Shown in pieces: positions 1 through 8,726 of a stretch of 33,500 nt of DNA; the stretch's first letter is position 1, and each line of letters begins with the position of its first letter. Under the pieces are notes generated by a model, which was not told where the DNA came from, searched no databases, and worked only from the letters and a program-made list of their open reading frames with translations. Both the position numbers and the translations under genes were made by a program. Source of the DNA: Bacteriovoracaceae bacterium (GTDB lineage: Bacteria; Bdellovibrionota; UBA2428); contig CANIGN010000004.1 in the NCBI GenBank assembly GCA_947467125.1, positions 1-33,500 of the forward strand, written 5' to 3'.

Positions 1-29
1 AAGATTCATTTAGGTTTATTCTTAGCGCC

Positions 30-800
30 ATGAGTGCTCATTTGGAAAGCCCCGATCATCCCCTGCATTACATTCAGAACATAGATTTTCATATGACTCG
101 ATCGGACTGTCGTTCGGTGTGGCTGGACTATCATTTGGCTGAGCGATTTGCGGGAGAGCTTCCTTCTCAAAAAGTAATTGTTGCGCGCTCAGTGGAGGTT
201 GGGCTGCCTGAGATTCAAGTTGGGCCTTTTGAGGGACATTTAATTTTATTGATGCTTCAAATGATGCAAGCCAAGCGAGGAATCGAAATTGGAACTTTGG
301 GTGGATACAGCGCAAGTTGGATTTGTCGTGCGATTGAAAAGCAAGAGGGGGCTCACCTTGACTGCTTAGAGATGAACGCGAAATTTGCGGAGATTGCAAA
401 TGAGAATCTCGCTCCTTGGAAGGGGCTTTTTGATATTCATGTGGGCCCTGCTCAAAAAACTTTGGAAGAAAAGTTTTCGAATGTTTTTGATTTGGATTTT
501 GTTTTTATCGATGCAGATAAAGCAGCGTATCCTGCGTATTTTGAGTGGGCTTGGGCTCACATCCGAAAGGGTGGAGTAATTTTGCTTGATAACTTTTATG
601 CAAGAGGGGCTGTCTATTTTGGAAAGCAGGATTTTCCCTCTCGAGAAAAGGATACGCCCAAAAGATTTTGGGAGCATTATTCTGAAACCCAAAGAACCGC
701 GATGAAAGTTCTGTGGCAACGCTTAGAAGATTTGGGAGATAAGGCAGAAAAAACAATTCTCCCCACAAGCGAAGGGCTTGGGATTGTTCGGAAGCTTTAA
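30..800 (+). CDS. SAM-dependent class I O-methyltransferase (caffeoyl-CoA OMT-like)
   Basis: A 256-residue cytosolic protein of the metal-dependent O-methyltransferase family, which moves a methyl group from S-adenosylmethionine to a hydroxyl on a small, often catechol-like, acceptor. The SAM-binding glycine motif GIEIGTLGGYS lies at residues 84-94. FIDADK (159-164) and LLDN (185-188) supply the expected acidic and Asn metal ligands, D161, D187 and N188. The C-terminal GLGIVRKL is typical of the family's last strand. The first 20 or so residues are not conserved family sequence, and an in-frame ATG at position 93 is an alternative start; neither start has a clear Shine-Dalgarno sequence. The gene converges on the release-factor-like gene with only 18 bases between them. 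The substrate cannot be told from the sequence. Confidence 0.88.
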   Translation: MSAHLESPDHPLHYIQNIDFHMTRSDCRSVWLDYHLAERFAGELPSQKVIVARSVEVGLPEIQVGPFEGHLILLMLQMMQAKRGIEIGTLGGYSASWICRAIEKQEGAHLDCLEMNAKFAEIANENLAPWKGLFDIHVGPAQKTLEEKFSNVFDLDFVFIDADKAAYPAYFEWAWAHIRKGGVILLDNFYARGAVYFGKQDFPSREKDTPKRFWEHYSETQRTAMKVLWQRLEDLGDKAEKTILPTSEGLGIVRKL

Positions 801-802
801 AA

Positions 803-830
803 AATTAATAATAATCAATTAATAATAATC
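803..830. repeat. Perfect 14-bp tandem duplication between two convergent genes
   Basis: The unit AATTAATAATAATC occurs twice head to tail (803-816 and 817-830). It fills the gap between the methyltransferase stop and the stop of the minus-strand release-factor-like gene. The second copy includes the last Asp-Tyr-Tyr codons and the TAA of that gene, so the other copy is a duplicate of its 3' end lying just beyond the stop. It looks like a replication-slippage event. I see no GC-rich terminator hairpin here. Confidence 0.7.
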
Positions 831-2096
831 AAAAGTGGGATCATCACCTTTGAGAAGACGATCGAGGTAATACGCGTTGAAGTTTTCTTGGTTCTCAAGT
901 TGATAAGTTTCGGAGCCCCAAAATAATTCAGCAGGATGAGTGCTTTCGGTAAGGTGGTCTCGGATTTGATCGTTGATGAGATCGTAAATGCGAACCAAAT
1001 TATTCATGTTCGCTTTTCTAAGTTCTTGCTTAAAATTGAGGTCTTGTTCAGACATCGCGGATTGAACTTTTTCTTTCAGCTTTTTAATGGCACTGAGTTT
1101 GTTGGCTGCTTGCGATCGCTCGCTTTCAATTTTAACAGAGATTCCTGTTTTGGGATCTGTTGCAATAACAGCTGTTTCTACTTTGTTGGCATTTTGGCCT
1201 CCGCTTCCAGAGGACTTTGCAAACTCTAGTTGAATTTCTTTTTCAGAAAAATGAACTTTCTCTAATGGGCGCTCGGGAACAACATTTACCCATACATCAG
1301 AATTGTATCGCGGATTGAACTTTTTCTCGTAGTGCATTTGAAAAACGTGCTTGCCACTTTCAGCTCTTAAGAGAATCCAAGCGCGTGGATCGTAGATGTG
1401 AAGACTGATTTTGCTAATCACACGAGATCCCTTGTTTGAGATTTTATCTTCAATGCTTTCGGAAACTCGAATTCCAAATTTTTTAACAAGTTCAATATAG
1501 TGGTCGGCCAGTTGGCGTATGGCGAGAGTGCTTTCGTTGCCGTTTCGTACGGTCAGTTCTACAAGTGTGGCTTCGGGGGCCTTATGTTGCAAAAAGTTAA
1601 TGAGCGATTTGTTGACGAGTACGAAGCTTTTTTGAATTTTGACTAATCGAGGGGCTGTTTCTTCTTCGGGATTGAGCCCTAAATCGAGAGCGGCTTCTCG
1701 GTCTTGCTCAAAGCCTTCTGTTTCTTTTTTAAGGGTTTCGTATTCGGCTATAAGCTCGCGAAGTTCTTTGACCTTGAAGGCAGACATGTCGCGGTCGCCA
1801 TAATAATGAGGGCCTTTTTCTAAAAGAAGTTCTTTGAGCTTTTCTTCGAGTTCGGAAGTTTTCTCTAAAAAGGCTTCTATTTCTTTAAGAGGACTGATTT
1901 TATTCATGACTCTTAAAGAAAAGAGACAGTTTTTGAGTGAAGAAGGGACTTTTTGAGATTCTTCAGGTTTTGCATTGACCGCGTTGAGGTAAAGTCCAAA
2001 GCCCATGACAAAAAGCATGGGTTTAAGCAAGTTCATGCCTTGCTTGCGTTGTAACTCTCTTTGTTGAAACATAAATGCGGACTTAAGAGATAGCAT
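819..2096 (-). CDS. Divergent class I release factor homologue (GGQ protein) with a predicted signal peptide
   Basis: A 425-residue protein with the layout of RF1/RF2: a helical PCRF-like region (about 64-175), a central domain (about 176-275), and a catalytic RF-1 domain with SGSGGQNANKVET (296-308; GGQ at 299-301) followed by a basic ERSQAANK segment. The GGQ Gln is known to place water for peptidyl-tRNA hydrolysis on the ribosome. Two usual features are missing. The stop-codon-reading tripeptide (PxT in RF1, SPF in RF2) is replaced by HYEKK-type sequence near 255-259, and the GGDEA motif reads NGNES (185-189). From Met21 the N-terminus is a convincing signal peptide: Lys, a hydrophobic stretch PMLFVMGFGLYL, then NAVNA before KPEE. 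Starts at 2096, 2036 (Met21) or 1907 (Met64, which would remove the signal) are all possible. It is transcribed divergently from fusA. Homology is clear; function is unknown. Confidence 0.8.
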   Translation of the reverse strand: MLSLKSAFMFQQRELQRKQGMNLLKPMLFVMGFGLYLNAVNAKPEESQKVPSSLKNCLFSLRVMNKISPLKEIEAFLEKTSELEEKLKELLLEKGPHYYGDRDMSAFKVKELRELIAEYETLKKETEGFEQDREAALDLGLNPEEETAPRLVKIQKSFVLVNKSLINFLQHKAPEATLVELTVRNGNESTLAIRQLADHYIELVKKFGIRVSESIEDKISNKGSRVISKISLHIYDPRAWILLRAESGKHVFQMHYEKKFNPRYNSDVWVNVVPERPLEKVHFSEKEIQLEFAKSSGSGGQNANKVETAVIATDPKTGISVKIESERSQAANKLSAIKKLKEKVQSAMSEQDLNFKQELRKANMNNLVRIYDLINDQIRDHLTESTHPAELFWGSETYQLENQENFNAYYLDRLLKGDDPTFDYY

Positions 2097-2216
2097 GCTT
2101 TGAAGCCTGTTTCGGCTTTCTGCAGATAAATACTGTTATTCAGTTAAAAATAGTATCTTCGTTGGGATCTATGCCTTTGCAAAGCCAGAAAGTTTTATTA
2201 AGCTCATGGCACCTCT

Positions 2217-4334
2217 ATGGCAATTGATAATTCATTACTTTTCACACGTAACTTTGGTATTTCTGCGCATATCGACTCAGGAAAAACAACTCTTTCTGAG
2301 CGTATCCTTTATTACACTGGAAAAATTCACAAGATCGAAGAAGTAAAAGGAAAATCCGGCGTTGGAGCAACCATGGACTCCATGGATTTGGAGCGTGAAA
2401 AAGGAATCACGATTCAATCAGCAGCGACTTACTGTGATTGGGGCGATTATCACATGAACTTGATCGATACCCCAGGACACGTCGACTTTACGGTCGAAGT
2501 AGAGCGCGCTCTTCGTGTATTGGACGGAGCGATTCTCGTTCTTTGTGCCGTTGCAGGTGTTCAATCTCAGTCAATTACAGTTGACCGTCAGATGAAACGT
2601 TACGGCGTTCCTCGTTTGGCGTTCATCAATAAAATGGACCGTGCTGGTGCGAATCCTTTCCGCGTTGTAGATATGCTTCGCGAAAAACTCAATCACAATG
2701 CACATTTGGTAACTTACCCTATTGGAGCAGAGGATAACTTCAAAGGTGTTGTGGATCTCTTGACTATGCAAGCGATTTATTTTGATGGTGATAACGGTGA
2801 AAATATTCGTCGTGAAGATTGCCCGGAAGATATCAAAGACAAGGCTGTTGATTATCGTAATAAATTGATCGAAGCGTTGGCAGATTTTGATGACGCTTTA
2901 GCTGAAAAATATTTGGATGGTAAAGAAATTACCCCTGCTGAATTAGTTCCAATCATTCGTAAAGCGACCATGTCTTTGAACTTTACTCCTGTTTTCTGTG
3001 GGACTGCTTTCAAAAACAAAGGCGTTCAGCATTTGTTGGATGGTATCTGTAGCTACTTGCCAAACCCAACTGAAAAAGTAAACAAAGCTCTCGACCAAAA
3101 TAACAACGAACAAGAGGTTATTCTGAGTTCTGAGACAGGAAAGCCGTTTGTTGGATTGGCGTTCAAACTTGAAGATGGTCGCTATGGTCAGTTGACTTAT
3201 ATGCGTATTTATCAAGGTAAAGTCACAAAGGGTGATTTTATTTTCAACATTAACCAAGGTAAGAAGAAAGTTAAGATTCCTCGTATTGTGCGCATGCATT
3301 CGAACGAAATGCATGACATTGATAGCGCAAGTGCGGGTGAAATCGTGGCTCTCTTCGGAGTTGAGTGTGCATCAGGTGAAACATTTACAGATGGCAACGT
3401 TTCTTACTCCATGACTTCTATGCATATTCCGAACACGGTTATTTCGCTTTCAATTAAGCCTAAGAATCGTGATGGTCTTGCAAACTTTTCAAAAGCTTTG
3501 GGTAAATTTACTCGAGAAGATCCTACTTTCCGTGTGTCACGTGACGAAGAATCAGGTGAAACTTTGATTGCGGGTATGGGTGAATTGCACCTTGAAATTT
3601 ACGTTGAACGTATGAAGCGTGAATTCGGTGTGGAAGTAGAAGTGGGTAATCCTCAGGTTGCTTATCGTGAAACGATTTCAAATGTGACTCCTTATGAATA
3701 TACACATAAGAAGCAAACAGGTGGTGCGGGACAATTCGCAAAAGTTTCAGGTCGCTTTGAGCCACTTCCTTCAGACGCGGTTAATCCTTATGAATTCGTG
3801 AGTGAAGTTGTGGGTGGATCTATCCCTCGTGAGTTTATTCCAGCAGTAGACAAAGGATTCCAAGAACAACTTTCAAAGGGATTGCTCATCGGAGCTCCTG
3901 TTGTAGGTGTTCGAGGTGTTGTGAGCGACGGTTCCTATCACGCGGTCGACTCTTCAGAGTTGGCTTTCCGCTTGGCAGCTATGGCAGCGGTTCGTGAGCA
4001 TTATCAAGCGTGTAAACCAGTTATTCTTGAACCCATCATGAAGGTGGAAGTTTCTGCTCCAGAAGAATTCCAAGGTTCAGTGATCGGTCAGTTAAACCAA
4101 CGTCGTGCGGTGATTATGGAATCAGGCACAAACGAAGGTTACTTTACGGCTATTTGTAACGTTCCTTTTGCGGAAATGTTCGGATATTCAACTGATTTGC
4201 GCTCAGCAACTCAGGGTAAAGGTGAGTTCTCGATGGAATTTGAGAAGTACGAAACGGCACCTCGCTCTGTGCAAGAAGAATTGATCAAAAAGTATCAAAA
4301 GAAACGTGCAGACGAATCTGCTGCTAGAAAATAA
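2217..4334 (+). CDS. fusA: Translation elongation factor G, mitochondrial/spdEFG1 type
   Basis: A 705-residue translocation GTPase that drives tRNA-mRNA movement through the ribosome after peptide-bond formation. The GTPase motifs are intact: AHIDSGKT (18-25), KGITIQSA (switch I), DTPGHVDF and NKMD; domains II-V follow through to the C-terminus. The G1 motif has Ser (AHIDSGKTT) where classical EF-G has Ala. The following [20 protein letters not shown] and ITIQSAATY segments match the pattern I recall for human mitochondrial GFM1 more than E. coli EF-G. This places it in the mtEFG1/spdEFG1 clade of spirochaetes, planctomycetes, some former deltaproteobacteria and mitochondria. The start ATG has no obvious Shine-Dalgarno sequence. 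It stands away from any str operon (no rpsL, rpsG or tuf nearby); a beta-barrel gene follows after 6 nt. Confidence 0.97.
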   Translation: MAIDNSLLFTRNFGISAHIDSGKTTLSERILYYTGKIHKIEEVKGKSGVGATMDSMDLEREKGITIQSAATYCDWGDYHMNLIDTPGHVDFTVEVERALRVLDGAILVLCAVAGVQSQSITVDRQMKRYGVPRLAFINKMDRAGANPFRVVDMLREKLNHNAHLVTYPIGAEDNFKGVVDLLTMQAIYFDGDNGENIRREDCPEDIKDKAVDYRNKLIEALADFDDALAEKYLDGKEITPAELVPIIRKATMSLNFTPVFCGTAFKNKGVQHLLDGICSYLPNPTEKVNKALDQNNNEQEVILSSETGKPFVGLAFKLEDGRYGQLTYMRIYQGKVTKGDFIFNINQGKKKVKIPRIVRMHSNEMHDIDSASAGEIVALFGVECASGETFTDGNVSYSMTSMHIPNTVISLSIKPKNRDGLANFSKALGKFTREDPTFRVSRDEESGETLIAGMGELHLEIYVERMKREFGVEVEVGNPQVAYRETISNVTPYEYTHKKQTGGAGQFAKVSGRFEPLPSDAVNPYEFVSEVVGGSIPREFIPAVDKGFQEQLSKGLLIGAPVVGVRGVVSDGSYHAVDSSELAFRLAAMAAVREHYQACKPVILEPIMKVEVSAPEEFQGSVIGQLNQRRAVIMESGTNEGYFTAICNVPFAEMFGYSTDLRSATQGKGEFSMEFEKYETAPRSVQEELIKKYQKKRADESAARK

Positions 4335-4340
4335 GGTTTC

Positions 4341-5279
4341 ATGCAAAACGGGCTTAGAAATCTATTTTTGATTTTTGCTCTTCTTTTTGTCTCTCTTGCA
4401 AAAGCAGAATTGGGTTATTACGAAGATCATTTACCCAATTTGGTGGCATCACCTGCTGCTTTTCGAACAAGAGATGTTTTCTTTTTGCCTGAAGAAGGTG
4501 GTTTTTTAAGCTCAACCGAATTGTCTTTTGATTTTAAAAAATCTGCTTTTTCTGACGCAAATAAAACAACTTCAAAAGAACTAAGTGCTTCTGTATTTGA
4601 AACTTTAAACTACGCCCTAAGGGATAATTTTCTTTTGGGTGGGGGCTTTGGTTTTTTAAGTGGAAAAACTGAAGATATGAAGGCTTCTGGAAAAGAAACT
4701 TTTTCTTTATCCGGCATGAAAGATCCTCTTTTGTCTCTTCTCTATCGAGCAGTCGATCAAAAAGAGGCTCCGTATTTTTTGGATTTACAGATCTTGTTTA
4801 ATCCTTCTGTTGGGCAAAGCTTGTATAGCAATGCTTTGCGGGGCGGTCATAAATTAGAAGGAGTCTTGTCTTGCGGACAGGTTCTTTGGAATTTTGAGTA
4901 TAAATTTTCTTTTTTCGGAATTTATTACGCTCTTGCAAAAGTTCAAGATGGAGATGTGATCGTGAATCAAAATCCCTCTTATGCATTAGGGGCTTCGACT
5001 TTACTTCAGTATGATTTTGATCGTGATTTTTCTATGGATATGGGGTTTGGGATAAGCGTTCCTCGTAAGGTGCAAAATCAAAATGATTTAGATTATGAAA
5101 AGCCTCTCTATGCTTTTGTTTTTGACGTGGGTCCATCGTATCAGTTCAGTGATTTTTTTTCGTCTTCTTTAAAGTTTAAGGCTTCTTATGAGCAAGGGGA
5201 TATGCGTAGAAGTCCGAATATTTATAAATATACAACGACCTCTTATGGTTTGATGGCGAATCTAAATTACGCTTTCTAA
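4341..5279 (+). CDS. Putative outer-membrane beta-barrel protein, copy 1 of a tandem pair
   Basis: A 312-residue protein I cannot assign to a named family. It starts with a signal peptide (RNLFLIFALLFVSLAKA, cleavage likely before ELGYYED). The rest has many alternating polar/aromatic stretches that read as amphipathic strands, and it ends in LNYAF, with the terminal Phe typical of barrels inserted by the BAM complex. It is homologous to the next gene: both have RD(V/L)FFLP near the mature N-terminus, a central LLYR..DQ...P.F.D segment, N.LRG about two-thirds through, and a Tyr-Gly-rich last strand. Its AAGG ribosome site overlaps the fusA stop, so it is probably co-transcribed with fusA. An exported surface or transport role is inference only. 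Confidence 0.72.
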   Translation: MQNGLRNLFLIFALLFVSLAKAELGYYEDHLPNLVASPAAFRTRDVFFLPEEGGFLSSTELSFDFKKSAFSDANKTTSKELSASVFETLNYALRDNFLLGGGFGFLSGKTEDMKASGKETFSLSGMKDPLLSLLYRAVDQKEAPYFLDLQILFNPSVGQSLYSNALRGGHKLEGVLSCGQVLWNFEYKFSFFGIYYALAKVQDGDVIVNQNPSYALGASTLLQYDFDRDFSMDMGFGISVPRKVQNQNDLDYEKPLYAFVFDVGPSYQFSDFFSSSLKFKASYEQGDMRRSPNIYKYTTTSYGLMANLNYAF

Positions 5280-5361
5280 GACTATTCTTTTATTTTTTAC
5301 GCGCTTTGTTTTTTTTTCTCGTTGAATTGCTTTAAAAAAATCAAGTTGTTAAACCGGATTT

Positions 5362-6240
5362 ATGTTTAAAAACATAAATAAATTATTTTTATCTGTTTTC
5401 GTTTTGGGAACTCTTGCCTCTGCAGAGCCAGGATTGGTAAGTCGGGATCTTTTTTTCTTGCCTTTGAGTGGTGAGTTTCAAAGTAAGTCTCAGTTTAATT
5501 ATGAAACTCGTAAGGAAACAACTGAAGGAACGAGTCCTTTCGATCTAAGTAAAGCATCTTTGACGTTGGGTGAAGGTCTTAGTTATGCGTTTTACGATGA
5601 TCTTGTTGTGGGAGCCCAAGTAGGTTTTAAAACCTTAAAGCAGGACCTTACAAAAACGACATCAACTTCAACAAGTGGTTTGCTGGACCCAAATTTTTCC
5701 ATTCTTTATAGAGTTTATGATCAAAGTTATTCCCCTGTTTTCTTTGATGTGTCTTTAGCTTTGAGCCCGTATTTTGGAAAAAATCGTAGCAATAATGTGC
5801 TTCGTGGCTCTACTGAGGTAGATTTTGAGCTTGCTATTGGTCAAGAGCTTTATGCTTGGGCCTATAAGCTAAGTCTCTATAGCACTTGGTTCTCGAGAGA
5901 AATAACTGGGGGTTCAGCATCTGATTCTATTACTCAATCTCGCTTTGATCTTGGTGGAAAAGCCGCTCTTCAATATGATTTTGATCCACAATGGGCCGCT
6001 AACTTTGAATTAGGCTTGCGTCTCCCCGGTAAAAGACAAAAAGATAAGTCTACATCTTATACAGATCCAAATTATGAGTTTTCTTTTGCAACGGGCCCTG
6101 TTTATCAATTTCATCGTGATTTATCAGGAGCCTTTAAGTTTTTTACAAAATATGAAAAGGGATCTTCATACGCCGCTACTAAAACTACATATCATGCAAC
6201 GACCTACGGTATTAATTTAGCGCTTGATTATATTTTCTAA
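5362..6240 (+). CDS. Putative outer-membrane beta-barrel protein, copy 2 of a tandem pair
   Basis: A 292-residue paralogue of the gene before it. It has a signal peptide (MFKNINKLFLSVFVLGTLASA, cut before EPGLVS), then RDLFFLPLSGEF, strand-like alternating segments, FSILYRVYDQ, NNVLRGS, and a C-terminal ALDYIF ending in Phe, again a barrel signature. Family and ligand are unknown. The 82-bp gap after copy 1 is T-rich with no clear hairpin, so the pair may be one transcript. A GGA four bases before the ATG may be the ribosome site. The stop codon shares bases with the stop of the convergent kinase gene: CTAA at 6237-6240 reads TAA on the plus strand and TAG on the minus strand. Confidence 0.72.
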   Translation: MFKNINKLFLSVFVLGTLASAEPGLVSRDLFFLPLSGEFQSKSQFNYETRKETTEGTSPFDLSKASLTLGEGLSYAFYDDLVVGAQVGFKTLKQDLTKTTSTSTSGLLDPNFSILYRVYDQSYSPVFFDVSLALSPYFGKNRSNNVLRGSTEVDFELAIGQELYAWAYKLSLYSTWFSREITGGSASDSITQSRFDLGGKAALQYDFDPQWAANFELGLRLPGKRQKDKSTSYTDPNYEFSFATGPVYQFHRDLSGAFKFFTKYEKGSSYAATKTTYHATTYGINLALDYIF

Positions 6241-7334
6241 GTTCTAAATTTAAAAAAATAAACTGCGGTTGCTATCGCTATGGTGGCAACCGCTATAATA
6301 ATTCCCATTACTTTCTTGTTTTTTGAAGCAACCTTAACTCCGTGAGTGCTCGTTTTTTCGGAGATCTCAACTTTTTGGTAATCACCCGCTAAGAAACCTT
6401 GTTTCATAAGTAGCTGCTGAACACGTGATTCAAGAGAGGCAGGATAATTCTGCAAAATAAAACTTTGTAAGCCTTCGCTTAGTTTTTTTGCAGATCCCGC
6501 GCGCTTGCTGGGATTAACTTGTAAGCAATCGTCAATCGTTCGAATAATAAAAGGCGATACATCCGAGCGAATGTCTTCGATGCGAGTATATTTTCCGCTC
6601 ACAATTCTTGTGAAAACAGTTTCAGTATCTGTTTCTGTAAAAGGTCTTTTTCCAGTCAGCATTTCATAAAAAGTAATTCCAAATGCAAAAAGGTCGACTC
6701 TTGAATCGATCTTGTGGCCCTGGATTTGTTCGGGTGCAAGATAGTGAGGTGAGCCAATCAAAACACCAGGTTGGGTGAGATTGGATTCACTTGGATCGTA
6801 AGCAATTCCAAAATCCATGATCTTCACATCCCCTCGAGTGGTGATTCGAATGTTTTCAGGTTTTAGATCGCGGTGGACCATTCCGTGGCTGTGGACGAAG
6901 GCAAGACCCGATAAAACTTTAGAAGCAATTCCAAGCGCAACATCAACAGGAAGAGGAGCTGATTTGTGAATCACATCGGCGGCATCAAAACCATCGATAT
7001 ACTCCATGATGATATAGGCTTCATTTGCACTTTCGACATAGTCGTAAACGTGGGCGAGGTATTGGTGAAGTAGGTTGGCAGCTGCACGAGCTTCGCGTTT
7101 GAATCTTTCTCGAATATCTTTGTTGTCGCGCAGGTCGGGGCGTATGCGTTTGATGGCTACAGGTCGATCGAGGCTGCGTTGGCGAGCACGATAAACTTCG
7201 GCCATTCCGCCGATCGCCATTTTTTCAATTTGATCGAAAGAGTCGCCAAGGCCATCTAGCTTTTCAAAAATTTGTCCCGTCACTGTCGTGCCATCCCCTT
7301 TAACAGTGTAACAGGCATCGGCCCCAAGCCCCAA
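6237..7334 (-). CDS. Tail-anchored Hanks-type serine/threonine protein kinase
   Basis: A 365-residue eukaryotic-like kinase that phosphorylates Ser/Thr residues on still unknown targets. It has a GGMAEV nucleotide loop (42-47), VAIK with Lys62, Glu81 of helix C, the catalytic loop HRDLKPEN (154-161), DFG (174-176), and APE (200-202). All catalytic residues are present; the first Gly of the loop is Ala (AIGGMAEV). A single hydrophobic segment at about 344-361 ends the protein with only KFRT beyond it, so the kinase is probably cytoplasmic and held in the inner membrane by its tail, with no external sensor. The start is uncertain: TTG at 7334, or a GTG at 7283 with AAAGGGGA upstream. It lies 14 nt after xseA on the same strand. 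Confidence 0.92.
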   Translation of the reverse strand: MGLGADACYTVKGDGTTVTGQIFEKLDGLGDSFDQIEKMAIGGMAEVYRARQRSLDRPVAIKRIRPDLRDNKDIRERFKREARAAANLLHQYLAHVYDYVESANEAYIIMEYIDGFDAADVIHKSAPLPVDVALGIASKVLSGLAFVHSHGMVHRDLKPENIRITTRGDVKIMDFGIAYDPSESNLTQPGVLIGSPHYLAPEQIQGHKIDSRVDLFAFGITFYEMLTGKRPFTETDTETVFTRIVSGKYTRIEDIRSDVSPFIIRTIDDCLQVNPSKRAGSAKKLSEGLQSFILQNYPASLESRVQQLLMKQGFLAGDYQKVEISEKTSTHGVKVASKNKKVMGIIIAVATIAIATAVYFFKFRT

Positions 7335-7348
7335 GAAGTGTTTTGAAT

Positions 7349-8671
7349 CTATTCGCTTTTTTGCTTTACGATCGTAAGCACGGAGCCCTTGTGAAGGCGT
7401 ATCTTGAGGAGGTCGCCAGTCTGAATTTTGTCACTTGATCGAATGGCGAGCCCTTTTTCATTTTCGACAATTGAGTAGCCTCGTTCCAGTACTTTAAGTG
7501 GGGAGAGGGCTTCAAGTGTAGCGGCGAATTGTTGAACTTTAGCGTTGAGTTGATCAAGGCGAACTTTCATCGCTCTTTGCATGCGTAAGGAGAGCTGAGT
7601 CATCACTTGTTGTTGAACTTTGAGGCGATTGTGAGGAGCTTTGGAAATAATTTGTGACCAGAAAAAATCAATCTTTTGTGAAAGATCATTCATTTTGATG
7701 CGAAGACTTTTTTTGAAAGTTTCTAAATTATTTTGAATTTGATTTTTTAGAAAGCGAATATCAGGCGTGCTTTCTTGAGCGGCATGAGAAGGGGTAGCGG
7801 CTCGGTGATCAGCCACAAAATCACAAATCGTAAAATCTATCTCGTGTCCGATAGCTGAAATGGTGGGAAGTGAGCAAGCGGCTACTGTGCGAGCTAGAGT
7901 TTCATCGTTAAAACAGAAGAGGTCTTCGTAGCTCCCGCCTCCTCGAGCGATGATCAAAATATCGAGTTTTTTATTTTGTGAAAATTTTTCAGCTCTTTTA
8001 ATCGCGGCACAAACTTCTTTAGGGGCCTGTTCACCTTGGACGCTTGCTTGAAAAAAATAGAGCTCCACTAACGGATAACGTTGGGCAAAGATTTTGAGCA
8101 TATCTTGAAGCGCGGCTGTTGATTTTCCGGTGATAAGACCAATTCGAGAAACAGCGTCTGGAATAGTTTTTTTTCGAGTAGGATCAAAAAGCCCTTCTTT
8201 GGAGAGCTTTTCCTTAAGTTGTTCAAATTTCAGCTGCAACGAACCGATCCCTAGAGGCTCGATAGATTCAGCCACAACTTGAAGAGACCCTCCTGCACCA
8301 TAAAAATCAACACTTCCGCTGACGATCACTTCTAATCCTGTTTTGATTTCGAAGGGAATTTTTTGAGCAACTCCCTTCCATACAACAACGCGTATTTGAG
8401 AATTTTCATCTTTAAGGCCCATGTAGACATGGCCTGAGCGGTGCATCCCTTTGAAGTCGCAGATTTCACCTTTGACCATAATTTTACTGAACTGAGAACG
8501 AAGGTGTTCGCGCAAATCTTTAGCGAGTTCAGAAACAGACCAAATTCGAGGTTCTTTTTTTTGAGCTATTGGGGCTGCTTGAGTGAGTTGAGGCGGAGGC
8601 GTGCTTTCTTCTGGCTTTTCGAAAGCATCTAAAAAAGAAGTCTGTGATTCACTCTTTTTTTTAGGCGACAC
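7349..8671 (-). CDS. xseA: Exodeoxyribonuclease VII large subunit
   Basis: A 440-residue protein of the size of known XseA. It begins with a Pro/Gln/Ser-rich tail of about 40 residues, then the OB-fold (IWSVSELAKDLRE, GEICDFKGMHRSGHVYMGLKD) that binds single-stranded DNA. The nuclease core follows, with IGLITGKSTAALQD, ARGGGSYEDLFCFNDE and AIGHEIDFTICDFVADHRAATPSHA, all family hallmarks. A long helical region leads to the C-terminal VLERGYSIV motif. ExoVII degrades single-stranded DNA into oligonucleotides and normally needs many copies of the small subunit XseB; no xseB is seen next to it or elsewhere in the window. It sits in a minus-strand gene series upstream of a Ser/Thr kinase. Confidence 0.96.
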   Translation of the reverse strand: MSPKKKSESQTSFLDAFEKPEESTPPPQLTQAAPIAQKKEPRIWSVSELAKDLREHLRSQFSKIMVKGEICDFKGMHRSGHVYMGLKDENSQIRVVVWKGVAQKIPFEIKTGLEVIVSGSVDFYGAGGSLQVVAESIEPLGIGSLQLKFEQLKEKLSKEGLFDPTRKKTIPDAVSRIGLITGKSTAALQDMLKIFAQRYPLVELYFFQASVQGEQAPKEVCAAIKRAEKFSQNKKLDILIIARGGGSYEDLFCFNDETLARTVAACSLPTISAIGHEIDFTICDFVADHRAATPSHAAQESTPDIRFLKNQIQNNLETFKKSLRIKMNDLSQKIDFFWSQIISKAPHNRLKVQQQVMTQLSLRMQRAMKVRLDQLNAKVQQFAATLEALSPLKVLERGYSIVENEKGLAIRSSDKIQTGDLLKIRLHKGSVLTIVKQKSE

Positions 8672-8726
8672 AAAACTAACTTACTTGAATAAAGGAGTAC
8701 GGTCACGATCTTGAGATAGAAGAACT

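Noticed and set aside
22-399. Long minus-strand frame opposite the O-methyltransferase
   Set aside because: It is a shadow of a gene with clear family motifs, has no recognisable protein features and no ribosome site.
819-2096. Assignment as ordinary prfA or prfB, or as PrfH
   Set aside because: The PxT/SPF decoding motif and GGDEA are missing, so it cannot be a standard RF1/RF2; PrfH is much shorter and is usually next to rtcB, which is absent here.
2101-2216. Imperfect palindrome ATACTGTTATT...AAAAATAGTAT between the divergent release-factor-like and fusA genes
   Set aside because: Only five base pairs are firm; A/T-rich sequence gives such matches by chance, and no convincing -35/-10 pair could be fixed beside it.
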